Assembly (NCBI GenBank): GCA_040954595.2
Contig: CM082582.2
Coordinates: forward strand, 3,348,001 to 3,412,000
Reading direction: 5' to 3'
Source: Balanoglossus misakiensis
Taxonomy: Eukaryota > Hemichordata
DNA: 64,000 nt
Numbering within the stretch: position 1 is the stretch's first letter; every line of letters starts with the position of its first letter. Position numbers and translations under genes: made by a program. The notes below the pieces were generated by a model. That model was given only the letters and a program-made list of their open reading frames with translations, did not search any database and was not told the DNA's origin. Shown piece after piece: positions 48,601 through 60,364 of this stretch.

Positions 48601-51600
48601 ATGCCCAATAGAAAAAACAGGGTAGAAGACAACATTTCCTTGAGATCGCCAGGTTCCAGAGCAACACTGGGTCGTTTTTGGCATGGGAAAGATTCTCTTC
48701 TGACAGCGGGTGCTAAACGATGGCTGTTCTTCAAGCTGATTGCTGTGTTTCTGATACCCGTTGGATTGCTTGTTGTCGTCATGTCAATGACTGTATGGGA
48801 ACTGGCAGTCGAGAGAGAGAACCACACCTATATGGAAGAAGACTTAAACCGAATTGTGTTTCTGAAAGATGTCATTAACTACCTGCAAGGTCAAAGGTGT
48901 GAATTTACTAAAGTTAATCTCTTCAGCGTTGATCATGCTGTCTTGATATCTCCCAGTTATACATGTGTCAACGTGACTCATATAGATTTTCCTTGGCCAA
49001 CCCTGACCCTATCCATGGGTGATGCCACCTTCACATCTGCAGAGCAACTGCGGGATCATTTCTATGAGAAGGCTCTCGATGTTAAGAGGAACTCACTGAA
49101 GCCAACGGACGGTGTTTTAGTGTATTCAGAGGCCATTATGAATATAACAGACCAAATAACTGCACTTATTAAGCTAAGCAAAAGTGGCAACATGTGGCAA
49201 TCGCTGATGACATATTTAATGCTTATTAAAACGCAGGAAAATCTAGCATTGGAAAACCTCATTGGAGCGCTTTATTTTGAGAATAGAACGTTCCCATCAG
49301 AAGAATTGTTCACGATGTATTGTAAAGCCCTCAGCGTAGCAAACATGACATTTACTGCAGCAAAGCGGTTTTCAGTCAATTTGAAAGAAATTCAGTTGAA
49401 CTGTTTTGCACATTCTGATTGCCCAGACTTTATGAAGAAAGTAAGAAAGAGCATACGTGTTGAGCATCTACAGAGTGGACGCTATAATATCTCATTAACT
49501 GAGGGGCTGTTATATTTAAACGAACTGGAAGCCATCACTAAAGACGGCCAGCTATTGACGACAGACATTGGAATGATCTGTTATAATATTTTAACAGATT
49601 TAAAAACCTCTGCTACCAATAATTTAACACTTAATGTACTTGCACTTCTGATCAGCACAATCGTCGTACCAATGACACTCAAGGCAATTGTAAACATTGT
49701 TAAACAACTTCGAAAATCCGTCGAAAACCTAGCGGGACAGGCCGTTTTGTTAACTGCCGAAAAAAGGAAAGCTGATGTCCTTCTGACACAAATGCTACCA
49801 GCTCAAGTAGCCGATGATTTGAAACACAAGAAGTCTGTGAAAGCCGAGTTGTACGACTGTGCCACAGTTTTGTTTACTAACGTGGTCGAGTTTACCTCGT
49901 ACACGACCATAATGCAACCAGTTGATGTCGTACGCATGCTCAATAGTCTATATTCCTGTTTTGATGCACGAATCAAGCTCTATGATGTGTACAAAGTTGA
50001 GACAATCGGCGAAGTGTACATGTGTGTGTCTGGTAAGTGCCCATAATTATATTGAAAACACTTACACGATACTCACACCAAATACATACACATATAATAA
50101 CAAATGTTAGTCAGGGCAATATCACAATTTGTAGCCTGCACTCGGGATGGTGAACTCTGACCATAATATTTACCATGCGAGGGTTAAATCAATAATGGGC
50201 AGGGAGTACCAAGGTGAAGGTCCTGAGAGAAATTTATAATTGAGATGTGGGGAGCCTCTAAGCCTTTATTGCATACAGTGTACATAAGATCAGGACAGCG
50301 AGCAGGCTCTTGGAAACAAGCCTTTTTCCTCCACAAGTAGTTGTGTAATGTTTTCGGGGGGGGGGGTGTCATCATATTTTTTGCCTGACAAAGGGGGGGG
50401 GGATCATCATTTTTTGGTCCTGGGTGAAGGGGGGTCTGCCTGATTTTGAAAACTGATGACAGAAACTTGTCGACACCCCCCCCCCTTAGCCGTAAAAACT
50501 GAACGGTTCCTTAGCCAATCAGGAGTACATGTATTTTGAGACCAGATTAATTTCCTCAATTTACAAAAGACAGGACATCCGACAGAGTCCACAAACCAGA
50601 CCGTGAACACCTGCTATGTACAGTACAAAACAAAATCATCGAAATCGAGATTGTCATACTACTGGTTACCGACTACAATCAAATTCGTCTTCTCCTCAAT
50701 AAATATCCCAATTAGCCCATGTTTCTGAAATGAAACCATGGTAACAGAATAAAAACTACTGAAACAATGGCTACAAGTTACAGTTCATAGGCATTAAAAA
50801 AACAGTTAAGACCTGTTTAATATGTTCCACATTCAAAACTCATGACGAGTCATTTCAACTTTGGCGCCATTGCAAAACAATGTATGCAGGCTTTGGGATA
50901 GACTTAATTGAAGTCTATCGGTTTCATTTTTCATAACAAATACATGTCAGAAATTCTGTTCAGAGTCTCTCAATATAGCGTGTGTGGAGTAAACGAGTAG
51001 CGAGTATGAGCGTGAAAGTCATGGAATGAATCGCGTTGACCTGAAGATTTGTGAAGCTTGTAGGCTTCTGGTGATGCAGAGTACATATTAGGAGGAGATT
51101 CAACGCATGACCTTTCGTGACCAAAAAGTCACATGCTAATTAACATTCTTAATGAAAGTCAACCAGAAGTTTAGTACGTACCATATCAATAATTTCACCG
51201 AAATCCAAAAATATTCTGTGCGTTTCTCTTGTGTCATAAAGACTGAAAAACACTGTCAACTCTATCACGAGGGGGAACCGTTAAATTGCGGGTTGCGGGT
51301 TGCGGGTCGCCGATTGCGGGTCGTAAAATATGGTTGTGTTTTGATAATGAAAGAATAATAATATTATATGTCAACAGAAACGATCAAATGATTGCCTCCC
51401 AGAAGTTCAATTTACGCGATTTGCGCCACAACTCCGGCAGCGGACTGTGACCCTCACACTCACTACTGTGTGCGCGGCCTCATTAGCATAAATTAATCGG
51501 CCATAATCCCAGTCACTTCCAGCGGTAGTACTCGCTGAAATATGTAAACACTGAGTCCACTGAGTTTTTCACGAAAGGAGTTTTGGGACCAGAAATAATC

Positions 51601-54600
51601 AGAGTTCAGGCTTGTATAGGTCGTTTTATTAAATTACGCTCACTTTGCTTTCTGTTGCCGTTCAAATGTCCCTACACAAGTCGGGTCGTTGCAACTACAC
51701 GATATAGAATGGGGTTTGCCCGCAGCTAGCTGTCTGTGGGAGTAATCAGCCCCTGCATGGAAACCATGTCGATCCGAACATATCAGCATTATATCAGATC
51801 ATTTCACAACCAAAACGTGACACAGAGATGCATTCGATCATCGCTGCGATTTTTATTCCGATTTTATTTTTATTCATTGTCAACCCGCAGCCCGCAACCC
51901 GCAGCCCGCAGCCCGCAGCCCGCAACCCGCAACCCGCACATTAATCACTTTCATCACGAGGCCCCTTGGAGGAATTGTGCCCCAAATTCGAAACACAGCG
52001 CCTTACCAGAAACTGGCTCAAAGCCAGCAAATACACAATAATATAAAGTAACACTTACGAGACATCGAACATCTGAATTTGTTAATAATCTTTATAAAGA
52101 CAAAAAATCACCCAATGATTTAGTAGGCAAACCTAACTTTGGGCCTATTTTTTCCTAAAACAACAATTCCACTATGTCCCTGGAGATTTACCATATTATG
52201 ACATTTAGTCAGATTAATCCTCTCTTTGGAATTTAGTTAGCGTCATAGCGTGGCGAAGCATATGGTCGATTGACCGAGTTAGGGTGTACCGGTACTTTAT
52301 GAATCATCTTATACTAACACAACTAGACTAGACAAGACACGAAAACTGGGGAAAACGCTCTTGTGTCAATTTGAATTGGCCACACATGGACCCCCATCTC
52401 TTATGCCTGGTATTTCAGCTGCGTTTGATACACTTGGCGGTCTTTCAATGGTTCAAATCATTTTTGATTGGTTGTGTACAACATGCATCTGTTGATCCAC
52501 CATTTTGAAACTATGTTTACAATATATATTTAAGTTTGGGGTTCGTCAAGGATCTGCACAGAAATCTTATGCATGCTACTTTGTACATCATTCGTTTTCA
52601 TTTCCGTCCATGACTTACAAGTAACAGACACGTGGTGCGACCACTTGACGGTGGTTCCAGACAATCCTATTGAAATTGTCATTTTTTTCTCTTATTTATT
52701 TCTTGGACTTGGTAATTAGCTTACCTTGAATAATATTGATTATTGGCCAAGATTTGATGTCTTATTGACTTTATATTAGCGTATGATTACCAGGTTCCGT
52801 TTACGTAGTTTGTAGAGTTCTGAGAATGTTACTTGTAAGAACTTGAATAGACTGTGTCGATGACATCGAGCGATAGTAAAAATGAAGTAGGGTTTTCCGT
52901 TTCTGGGAAGATTCAGAAAATGTTTGAAAACATTTGAGCATTTCATTAACATTTACAAGGCTATGGGAAATGTCTCCAGTATTTACAGTCCTTGATATAA
53001 AATGGTCAAAGTTGAACAAGTTATTTTGAATGTACGTGATACAAGGCAAAGTTTTATACTGCAAATTACGCTGGTCAAATGCTGTGGATTGAGCGATTCT
53101 TTGATACGAATGTTATGGGTAATTGAATTATGTCTTCCAAACACCACATAAAAACTTCTATTTTTAGAGACTCCTACAATGTTATGACATGTTGCTTTCA
53201 ATACTGTAATGTTATGCGCCTTATAAAAGAGGCCAAGTAATTTGGTACAGTGTTAGGCAATGCATCCTGCAGCTTTATTGGATAAAAACCTATTGTTCTT
53301 TCAGGATTACCAAATCGCAATGGCAAACGGCATACAGGCGAGATAGCATCACTTTCTCTGCATTTGTTACGAAGCATGGATGAAATTACTGTACCTTGTC
53401 ATAAAGACATGAAGTTGAAGCTGAGAGCTGGCATCAATACAGGTGAAAACTTAAAGTCAGATTCATAATTTCATAAATTGTAGCTATTTTTATTTATTTT
53501 ATAATTTATTGATGTTTCTATTTATCTGTTTACAATATTATTATTAATATTATTACAAGTTTAGTGGTTTTAAAAAGTTACGTATGTATAGTTTTAATAT
53601 ACCTCATGCTAATACTGTGTCGCCAGAATCCGTCACGTGATAGGAAAATAGAATTGTCTATGAATCCCTAGGGAAATAGCAGAAAAAAACATAAAAGGGT
53701 CATGTGACCAAGATGAGTTCACAGACATGAGGTTTACTATAAAACACCTAAGCCTGGCCTACATTCGGACCATAGCAGCTGTGTTTACCCCTTCGTGACT
53801 GTGAGTTACCAGAATCATATGCTATTTGATAAATTGATACATGGTTGCAATTTATGGAATGGATCATATCCAACGGCAAAATATTATTTTGTGTAACTGA
53901 ATGAAGGGATTTTAGGCAAAAATTATATGTGTCGTTTGGATAACACACTTCCAAACATTTTGGAAACACCTTGCATATGTTTATATGTTAGTATTTAATG
54001 AGTTTATTGAGATCAATATCATTGTATATATATATATATTGGCTTTTGTACGAAGCAAAGTTTTATACTGAATACCATGTTGAATAATCTTAAGGATGAT
54101 TTTATGTATTTAAATATAACAAAACGAAGTGATCACATAAAACAGGTAATGAGGCACTGTCTGTATGCCACCCACTGTTAGCATCATGTGCATTATAATA
54201 GGCCGTTCACTCTTCTGCTCATATTTCCACACTTATTTGTATCACATCTTCAGGAAGCAGAGCTAAAAATTTTAACAGAGAATTTTAGAAACCGCTTGTA
54301 TATTTACTTGTAACTTTTTTTGTAATTGTTTTTTTTCTAACATGTTCTTGTTGTGTTTTTATTAATGCCTGATGCCGAAGGCAAATATCCAATAACATTG
54401 GACAAAAAAGAAGCTTATCTCTATCTCTCACATTGTAAATGATAATGTGTCCTTTTTTACAGGTCCCGTGGTTGCTGGTGTGGTAGGCATAGCAACCCCT
54501 CGATATTGCTTATTTGGCGATACAGTGAATACTGCTTCGAGGATGGAATCAAACAGCTTACGTGAGTTCGCCCTGATAGAGTTAAAGTGATAACCAAGAT

Positions 54601-56851
54601 AAGACAGAAACACATGTGATTATCTCCATATCATGAATATATTCTGAATAGCCTTACAAATAAGTGGATGGCACTTCACATAGCAATCACATTGAGAGGT
54701 GATTTGAATTGCATTGAAACGGTGAATTCCATAAAGACAAGCTAACAGACAGATAACAATGTAACAGACTATCATATAGCGTTGCCCAAGAGGACGACCG
54801 ATCCAATAGTCGAGAGTCTCTTTTAGGTGCAGCGCCCTCTAGAGGTGATAAGTACTGTATTCAGTGACTTCAGCAGCCCATTCTGGGAAAAGCTTCGCAT
54901 CTCAAACAGATAAAGCTACTTCTATAACATTATGTGTATCTTCATCAACAACTGATGCAAAACTAAAATACAAACTATAAATTGCTTTCCACTAGAAGAT
55001 ACAGATTGTTTAATTTGTCTAAGTTCTGTAACATTGTTGAGCTTAAGCATGATGTATTAAAATTGATTCAGTAAGATTAAGTCTTTTAAAATTAAGGTTT
55101 TCTTACGATTTTGGTGAACTTTTCCAGTAATCAATATCACATTTTATACTTGTAACTGAAACTGTGACTGTAAAGTGCTCTTTACAAAATATTGTCATTT
55201 TCCTGATCATTTGAATGGTAAAAAACAGGGTGTCCCCATTCTACTTTTTGGGTTAGAGGGTGTTTAATTTAGGATTAACACCATTCATTTAATCCCATGC
55301 TATCTCTTTCCTATGGTAAAACTTTTTGAACAGATTGATCGAAAACTAGAGCATGATGATAAAGTGTTTCTGTATGTGTGTAACATACGTGTGGCATTTG
55401 ACTAGAAGGGTAACAATAATAGTTTGTCAGAAAACAGCCTATTAAAGCCTCTAGAGCTGCCACTTTTTGCATTATTTTCATGATTTTATTTTTCAACTTA
55501 AATTGGTCCATCTAGATAAGCTTACTGATACTAGGTATACATGAACACCTTATCGATGCCCGATTGTGACTGCATGTTGCAATTTCAACAGGCTATGTGT
55601 TAAAATGCATAGTAATATGGCTTAATGGTGAGGATTTTAGAGGATGGGGAATATATTTAAAGTAGAAAAAAATATGTGAAATTTGGCAGCTATAGGGGCT
55701 TTATACAGTCCTTATGTGTAATTGTCCGAATTTTCTGATGGAAAGTGATCCAAGTAAACATATGAGACAGTTTTTGTACTTGCTTACAGTCCTTAACTCA
55801 ATAAAGGAAACTGGAAAATAAATACCCTGAATTTGACCATTGAAACCTCAAAATTTGAATAGTGGGATCCAAAATCTGAGACAGGTCACTCTATATTGTA
55901 CAAATTATTGTACTGAGTGATACACGTCAAAATAATCAGTAAATATTAAGGGGACAAAGTCTCTCTCTCACTGCCCCTTTTCCATTATTAAGTTTGATAC
56001 AAGACACCATTTATTTTGGTATATGAACGTTCAACCACACACAATTTCCATCTCGCGCGGATATGAGTGTAAAACTCGCCCAAAATGAATAAATGGTAGA
56101 GAACAATTATTCCTTTTGGCGAGTTTTTTCACTCTCATGTATAAAGCGGGATGGAAGGTGTGTATGGTTGAATGTTAATTCACTATATATCCACATGTTT
56201 ATAAATGGTGTCTTTAATCAAACATAATTACTGGGCAAAGGGTAGTGAGAGAGAGACTTTGTCCCTTTAAATATATTTACAAATGGGGGTTATGAACTGC
56301 ATTAGGCCTCATGCTATTATTCAGATCATTATACAGCAGTTAACTTGTTAAAATTATTTTGTTCTTTTGACCAGCTGGAAAAATTCAAGTTAGTCAACAA
56401 ACTGGACGATATTTGACTGAATTGGGAGGTTTTGTTATAATGCCACGTGGACAGATAATTATAAAGGTTAGTACCGGTATGTGCAGTAAATAAATATTTT
56501 TTTTTCCAAATCAGTTAGACAGAGGCTCATGTCTGGGTTTCAAGTGTAGTTTGAAGATAGTTGTAGAGCTATCTGCCTGTCTGGCAGTTGTTCGTGATAG
56601 AAATGTGTGAGATCGTAACTGAACAAAGCCTACATAAGGGAGCTGTCATTATTTACGATCTGGGGGTCGGAGGAATCATGGGGGGTCACTCAAAATGGAA
56701 GTCTGAAAAGGGGGGTCTCAAAAAGTGGAGACAAAGAGGGGAGGGGGGGGCCACCCAATTTTTGGAAATGTATCAAATTATAATTTCAACTGCAAGATTT
56801 AGTCGTGTAGGGGGTCTAGCAGGGCTCCACGGCCTTCGGTCGTGGAGCACC

Positions 56852-56889
<38 letters not shown>

Positions 56890-58351
56890 TTATTTGCCAA
56901 AAAATGAAAGGAAGCATTTACATCAAAATTATAGAGTACAGTAGAAAATAAAGACAATTTCTGGCAGGAGCCACAAAAAATAGTTCCTAAGAACTAGTCG
57001 AGTTTGTGGCACCAAAGTATCAGGTAAGTAAATATTATACAATATGTGAGACTGACGAAAAATCAAAACAAAAAAACTATTAAAGAAAGTACTAGTCGAG
57101 AAAGAAAAACAAACAGTAAGGTGACAGGGCAGGCTGAAAAGACTGCGGTACAGATCAAGTACTTGAAATAGTGTTCATAAGACTGGATTCATTTAGTTAT
57201 TTCACCTTTTTCAACCCATGAATATGGAATTGGAACCTGAGAGAATATTAAGCTACCATATCAGTAATTTATACAAATTGACAGGCGGTTTAGGTAATCT
57301 TCTACAGCAGTCAAGCATTTTGCGCGCATGCTGAGTGTTATTAGGCTTATATTTTTTCTGTGTTGGCGTACATAAAATATTACATCTTGAATTCTAATGT
57401 AAATGTTTGTGTGAGAAATACGATCCCAGGTCGTTCGGAGTGTGAGATTCTATTAGTGTCACCAGGGTGACAGTCATTTCACTAAGCATTGTCATGTGCA
57501 AATAACTATTCAGCTGCCTTTGCCACATGGGAGGGGGACACCCATTCTCTTGCTTTACCAATTCTGTCAACTATTGTAATGCCTTGTACTTATAATTTAT
57601 TCATAAATTACCTAAAATATTCCTCTTTCCAAAAAATCTACATTTCCCAAAACCCACATCAGCCAACATCATGCCATTTAAAATATGTGTCACCACAAAA
57701 TGGTTAAATGACTCCAGTGAATCTTCTCCATCATATAAATCGATAAAGTGACTGGAATCCTTTTGAGGGGCGGCATACCCACCTGTGTGTCGACTGTCGA
57801 CTTTTTAGCACAACCCGCTTTGGTGAAATGAAGAATATAACCAACAAATCTGGCTGTATATGTGGCTGTGACTCTGAAGTGTATATAGTATAATACTAAA
57901 TCATCCTACCATCCGCCATTCTTATTCACCCATTGGACGAAAGCTCAAATCCGGCGAAGCTAAAACACTCAATAGAACACTGCTAAAACTTGTCCCTGAA
58001 CTGGCATTCATTGACGCAACTTTGGTTAAGTTCGTAACTTATTTTTCTGACACTGTTTCGTTAAGAAAATGACACTGATATGCCACAATATCATTTTTTG
58101 ATATAATAGCAATAATCCCTGCCGCAGTCGATTTGATACAATTCCCTCCGGCTCGTATTATATGTCACAAATTGTACTATACCCATGCTCGCGTATACGT
58201 GCCTACAATGGGGGTTATTGCTTAGATATATACTGGCACCTGCATGATTTTGTGCATTATTGCTTCGTTTTAGGGCAAAGGGAAGATGATGACATACTGG
58301 TTGCTTGGAAGGAACCAGTCACCAAATGATGTACTTTCTCAAGACACCTGA
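48601..58351 (+). CDS. NIT-like transmembrane guanylate cyclase, transition-state-site subunit (5 exons)
   Basis: Exons 48601-50032, 53305-53442, 54463-54561, 56375-56466, 58274-58351; phases 1,1,1,0 agree and give 612 residues. Exons 2-4 (138, 99, 92 nt) have exactly the lengths of the matching exons in the divergent minus-strand cyclase. TM1 is about 41-66 and TM2 about 340-364, with an extracellular NIT-like region between. There the E-R pairs are degraded ([14 protein letters not shown]). A signalling helix ([10 protein letters not shown]) precedes the cyclase domain. Both metal-binding Asp are replaced: FTNVVEFT (N427) and ETIGEVY (E471). The second half is intact: [17 protein letters not shown] with Asn546 and Arg550, the GTP-selecting Glu467 and Cys539, and [12 protein letters not shown] at the end. 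Alone it should not be active; it could act as the complementary half of a heterodimer. ATG 48601 is the only in-frame ATG before TM1. Confidence 0.93.
50113..50162 (+). repeat. Short dispersed repeat, copy 1
   Basis: gggcaatatca, cctgcac, gggatggtga and ctctgacca recur in the same order at 59830-59878. It lies in intron 1 of the plus-strand cyclase gene. Confidence 0.65.
50345..50485. repeat. G/C homopolymer cluster
   Basis: Four runs of 7-12 G or C sit within 140 bp, joined by gtcatcat/gatcatcat steps. These are polymorphism-prone and possibly G-quadruplex-forming. It lies in intron 1 of the plus-strand cyclase gene. A related G-rich stretch is at 56660-56755. Confidence 0.8.
51284..51326. 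repeat. GCGGGTT-type heptamer minisatellite, left block
   Basis: About five units of (T/C)(T/C)GCGGG, the reverse complement of the block at 51885-51938. Confidence 0.85.
51885..51938. repeat. CCCGCAR heptamer minisatellite, right block
   Basis: Eight units of CCCGCAA or CCCGCAG. Together with 51284-51326 it brackets about 560 bp in inverted orientation. Confidence 0.92.
52409..52620 (+). mobile_element. Decayed reverse transcriptase fragment
   Basis: [21 protein letters not shown] resembles the DLSAAFDTVDH block, and [10 protein letters not shown] the FGVPQGSVLG block, of non-LTR reverse transcriptases, with a stop codon and probable frameshift between. It lies in intron 1 of the plus-strand cyclase gene. 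Confidence 0.6.
55444..55702. mobile_element. MITE family F, copy 2 (internally deleted)
   Basis: The ends AAAGCCTCTAGAGCTGCC and GGCAGCTATAGGGGCTTT are imperfect inverted repeats. The body matches 29650-30004, but about 100 bp of the middle, present in copy 1 near 29815-29905, is missing. It lies in intron 3 of the plus-strand cyclase gene. Confidence 0.88.
55950..56266. mobile_element. TTAA-flanked foldback MITE, copy 1
   Basis: GGGGACAAAGTCTCTCTCTC and GAGAGAGACTTTGTCCCT bound a sequence whose two halves are largely reverse complements (tatatccacatg, cgagtttt/aaaactcg, ccaaaatgaataa). TTAA lies on each side (55946-55949, 56267-56270). It lies in intron 3 of the plus-strand cyclase gene. 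Confidence 0.9.
56824..56848. repeat. Short perfect hairpin
   Basis: gctccacg and cgtggagc pair around gccttcggt. It is followed directly by an (AAT)n tract. Confidence 0.7.
56852..57000 (-). mobile_element. Probable LINE 3' end with (AAT)n tail (minus strand)
   Basis: On the minus strand a run ending ttttttggcaaataaatt leads into about twelve ATT units, the usual layout of a LINE 3' terminus. No coding part was identified, so the assignment rests on the tail alone. It lies in intron 4 of the plus-strand cyclase gene. Confidence 0.5.
57895..58165 (-). repeat. Dispersed repeat R3, copy on the minus strand
   Basis: The reverse complement matches the flanks of the 61580-63897 element: ctgacac(t)gtttcg, aaatgacactgatatgccaca, tgatataatagcaataa, gcagtcg. 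The site ctgatatgccac is unbroken. It lies in intron 4 of the plus-strand cyclase gene. Confidence 0.8.
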
Positions 58352-59826
58352 GATTACATGTTGGTGTTTTGCCGGATGGGAATTTCCTTCACTGTTTTCA
58401 CTTTCTTCTGGCTATGCTGTGCTATGAAAGAGGAATTTCAGAGAAGCGACATTTTCTGTGAAGTTACCCAAGAAATTGAGGAAGTCTGGATTGCGTAAAT
58501 CTAATGGTAATACAGGAAAACCTGAGTGTTCTTATTTCCCTATCTGTATTTGCAGGCATTCTAACGTTTTGGTTTACATCTTATATTTTCCGCATTTTAA
58601 ATATTATTGCAAATAATACCCTTTCGTAAGTAGGTGTGTTGACAGATATGAGTGTTAGGAAGTTAACCTATTTACAAACACAAACATGTGCACATATTGT
58701 TACCCAAAACTAAAATGTTACGTGAATTTTTTAAACATCTACTTTTGTATAACTTTAGAAAATATGCAAACTTTTAGCCCAAAACATATTGTCATGGAAA
58801 CGTGTGGCATCATAACGAACATCATGTTATTCGTTTCACCAAAACAACCCACTTATCAAATTTACCTGTGGAAATCAAGCATATAATTATTATTCGCTTT
58901 TCTATAATTGTAGTACATGTAATTTTTATTCTAGTAGTCGTTGTTTATAATTATTTGTGAAAACAAGACGTTATACTTAAGATCTTGATATTGATATTAG
59001 TAAATCGGGTCAGTAGCTAACGTCAAGTTGAAGTTGAGTCATTATCAGCCAATTACAAATAAGTACAATGTAATCAGAAACTTTCCCTCCAAGATGAACT
59101 ATATTAGATACAGTTAATCACTTTTCATTAGAACTTGATTTGAGGAATTAATTCCAGGCACTTGCTCGGAACTGACTCCAGTCACATCAGGTCTTTCCAC
59201 TTCTCTCCCTGGAGTTGACACTGATGCTGCAACAGTAGTTTTACGTAGCTATAGTAATAAATTTGTTTAAACACAGTCAAAGTCTCCGTCTCCATCATAG
59301 TCAAGAATCCACATACCCCACAATCAATTCTCCAACATTCGTAGTTGAATTAGTTATAATAATTTATTACACCTCACTCTGTATTCTGTACTCTTGATTG
59401 GCTGAAACCGTACCACGTGACATAGAACAAAATGTGATATTACATGGTTTACAGTCTATGGCCCATAGGTAGGGGCTACGGGCCAGGGATACGTGCGCGC
59501 TGAGAGAATATTGCAGGCTGAGAACAGGTTTTAGGTTCTGCGCATCTTTTCTGCGCATAACAAACTGTCGTTCAATGGCTTCCTCCATGATCAGTCAACT
59601 CCCGCATAATGGCTTCAAAGCGACACACAGGATTAACAGCTGTTCAACTGGACGATATTTTACCAAAGTCGCAACCAACATCGCGGTTTATCTGAGTTCG
59701 AAGTAGGTACACTGTACAGCTAGATATTTTAGTTCACTGCAACCTGCATCGTACGAAATGGACGCAACACTCTATGCTGTGTATGGTCAAATGTTCGGTA
59801 TAATAAAATTATTAACACATGTCATG
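58352..59826. other. Region downstream of the plus-strand cyclase gene
   Basis: Contains the cyclase 3' UTR, of unknown length. The first plain AATAAA on the plus strand is near 59255. No other gene was recognised; the minus-strand frame at 59588-59367 has no known motif. Confidence 0.45.
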
Positions 59827-59878
59827 CTCGGGCAATATCATGATCTTTGGCCTGCACGAGGGATGGTGATCTCTGACC
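59827..59878 (+). repeat. Short dispersed repeat, copy 2
   Basis: Second copy of the 50113-50162 segment. It is followed immediately by a solo end of the Mutator-like family. Confidence 0.65.
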
Positions 59879-59952
59879 AGATGTAGTGTGAGGCGACAGC
59901 ATTAAAAAAAACATGTCGCCATTCCCTACATCTGATTTTAATCAGATTGGTT
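59878..59952 (+). mobile_element. Solo terminal repeat of the 740-bp Mutator-like family
   Basis: CAGATGTAGTGTGAGGCGAC, an A-run, GTCGCCATTCCCTACATCTG and ATTTTAATCAGATTGG match the right end of the 31789-32528 element; no left end is present nearby. Confidence 0.82.
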
Positions 59953-60016
59953 GACCCCCCATTTTTATTCAATCACGAAAACGGTATAATACGTGAGGTT
60001 TAATAATATAGATTAA

Positions 60017-60364
60017 AGGGACAAAGTCTCTCTCTCGCAGACCCTTTTCCATTAATAATGTTTGATACAAGACTTCGTTCATATTATTCTACATGTGGAT
60101 ATATGGAGAATCCACATTCAACGACATACAATTTCCATCCCGTTTGTAGGATATGATAGTAAAAATCCCGCCAAAATGAATAAATGGTAAACACCGATTA
60201 TTCATTTTGGCGAGTTTTTCACTCTCATGTCTACAAGTTGGATGGAAGTTGTGTGTGATTGAACGTTGATTCACTATATATCCACATGTAGAATAATATA
60301 AACGGTGTCTTGTATCAAATATAATTAAATGAAAAAAGGGCAGCGAGAGAGAGACTTTGTCCCT
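60017..60364. mobile_element. TTAA-flanked foldback MITE, copy 2
   Basis: Same family as 55950-56266. The ends are AGGGACAAAGTCTCTCTCTC and GAGAGAGACTTTGTCCCT, flanked by TTAA (60013-60016, 60365-60368). The arms are more completely palindromic than in copy 1 (attattctacatgtggatat appears inverted near 60280). Confidence 0.92.

Noticed and set aside
52801-53201. Minus-strand ORFs in intron 1 of the plus-strand cyclase as a nested gene
   Set aside because: The two frames overlap and may be a decayed LINE C-terminus, but the similarity was too weak to claim.
59367-59588. Minus-strand 73-codon ORF as a gene
   Set aside because: No motif, no splice partners and no homologous copy in the window.
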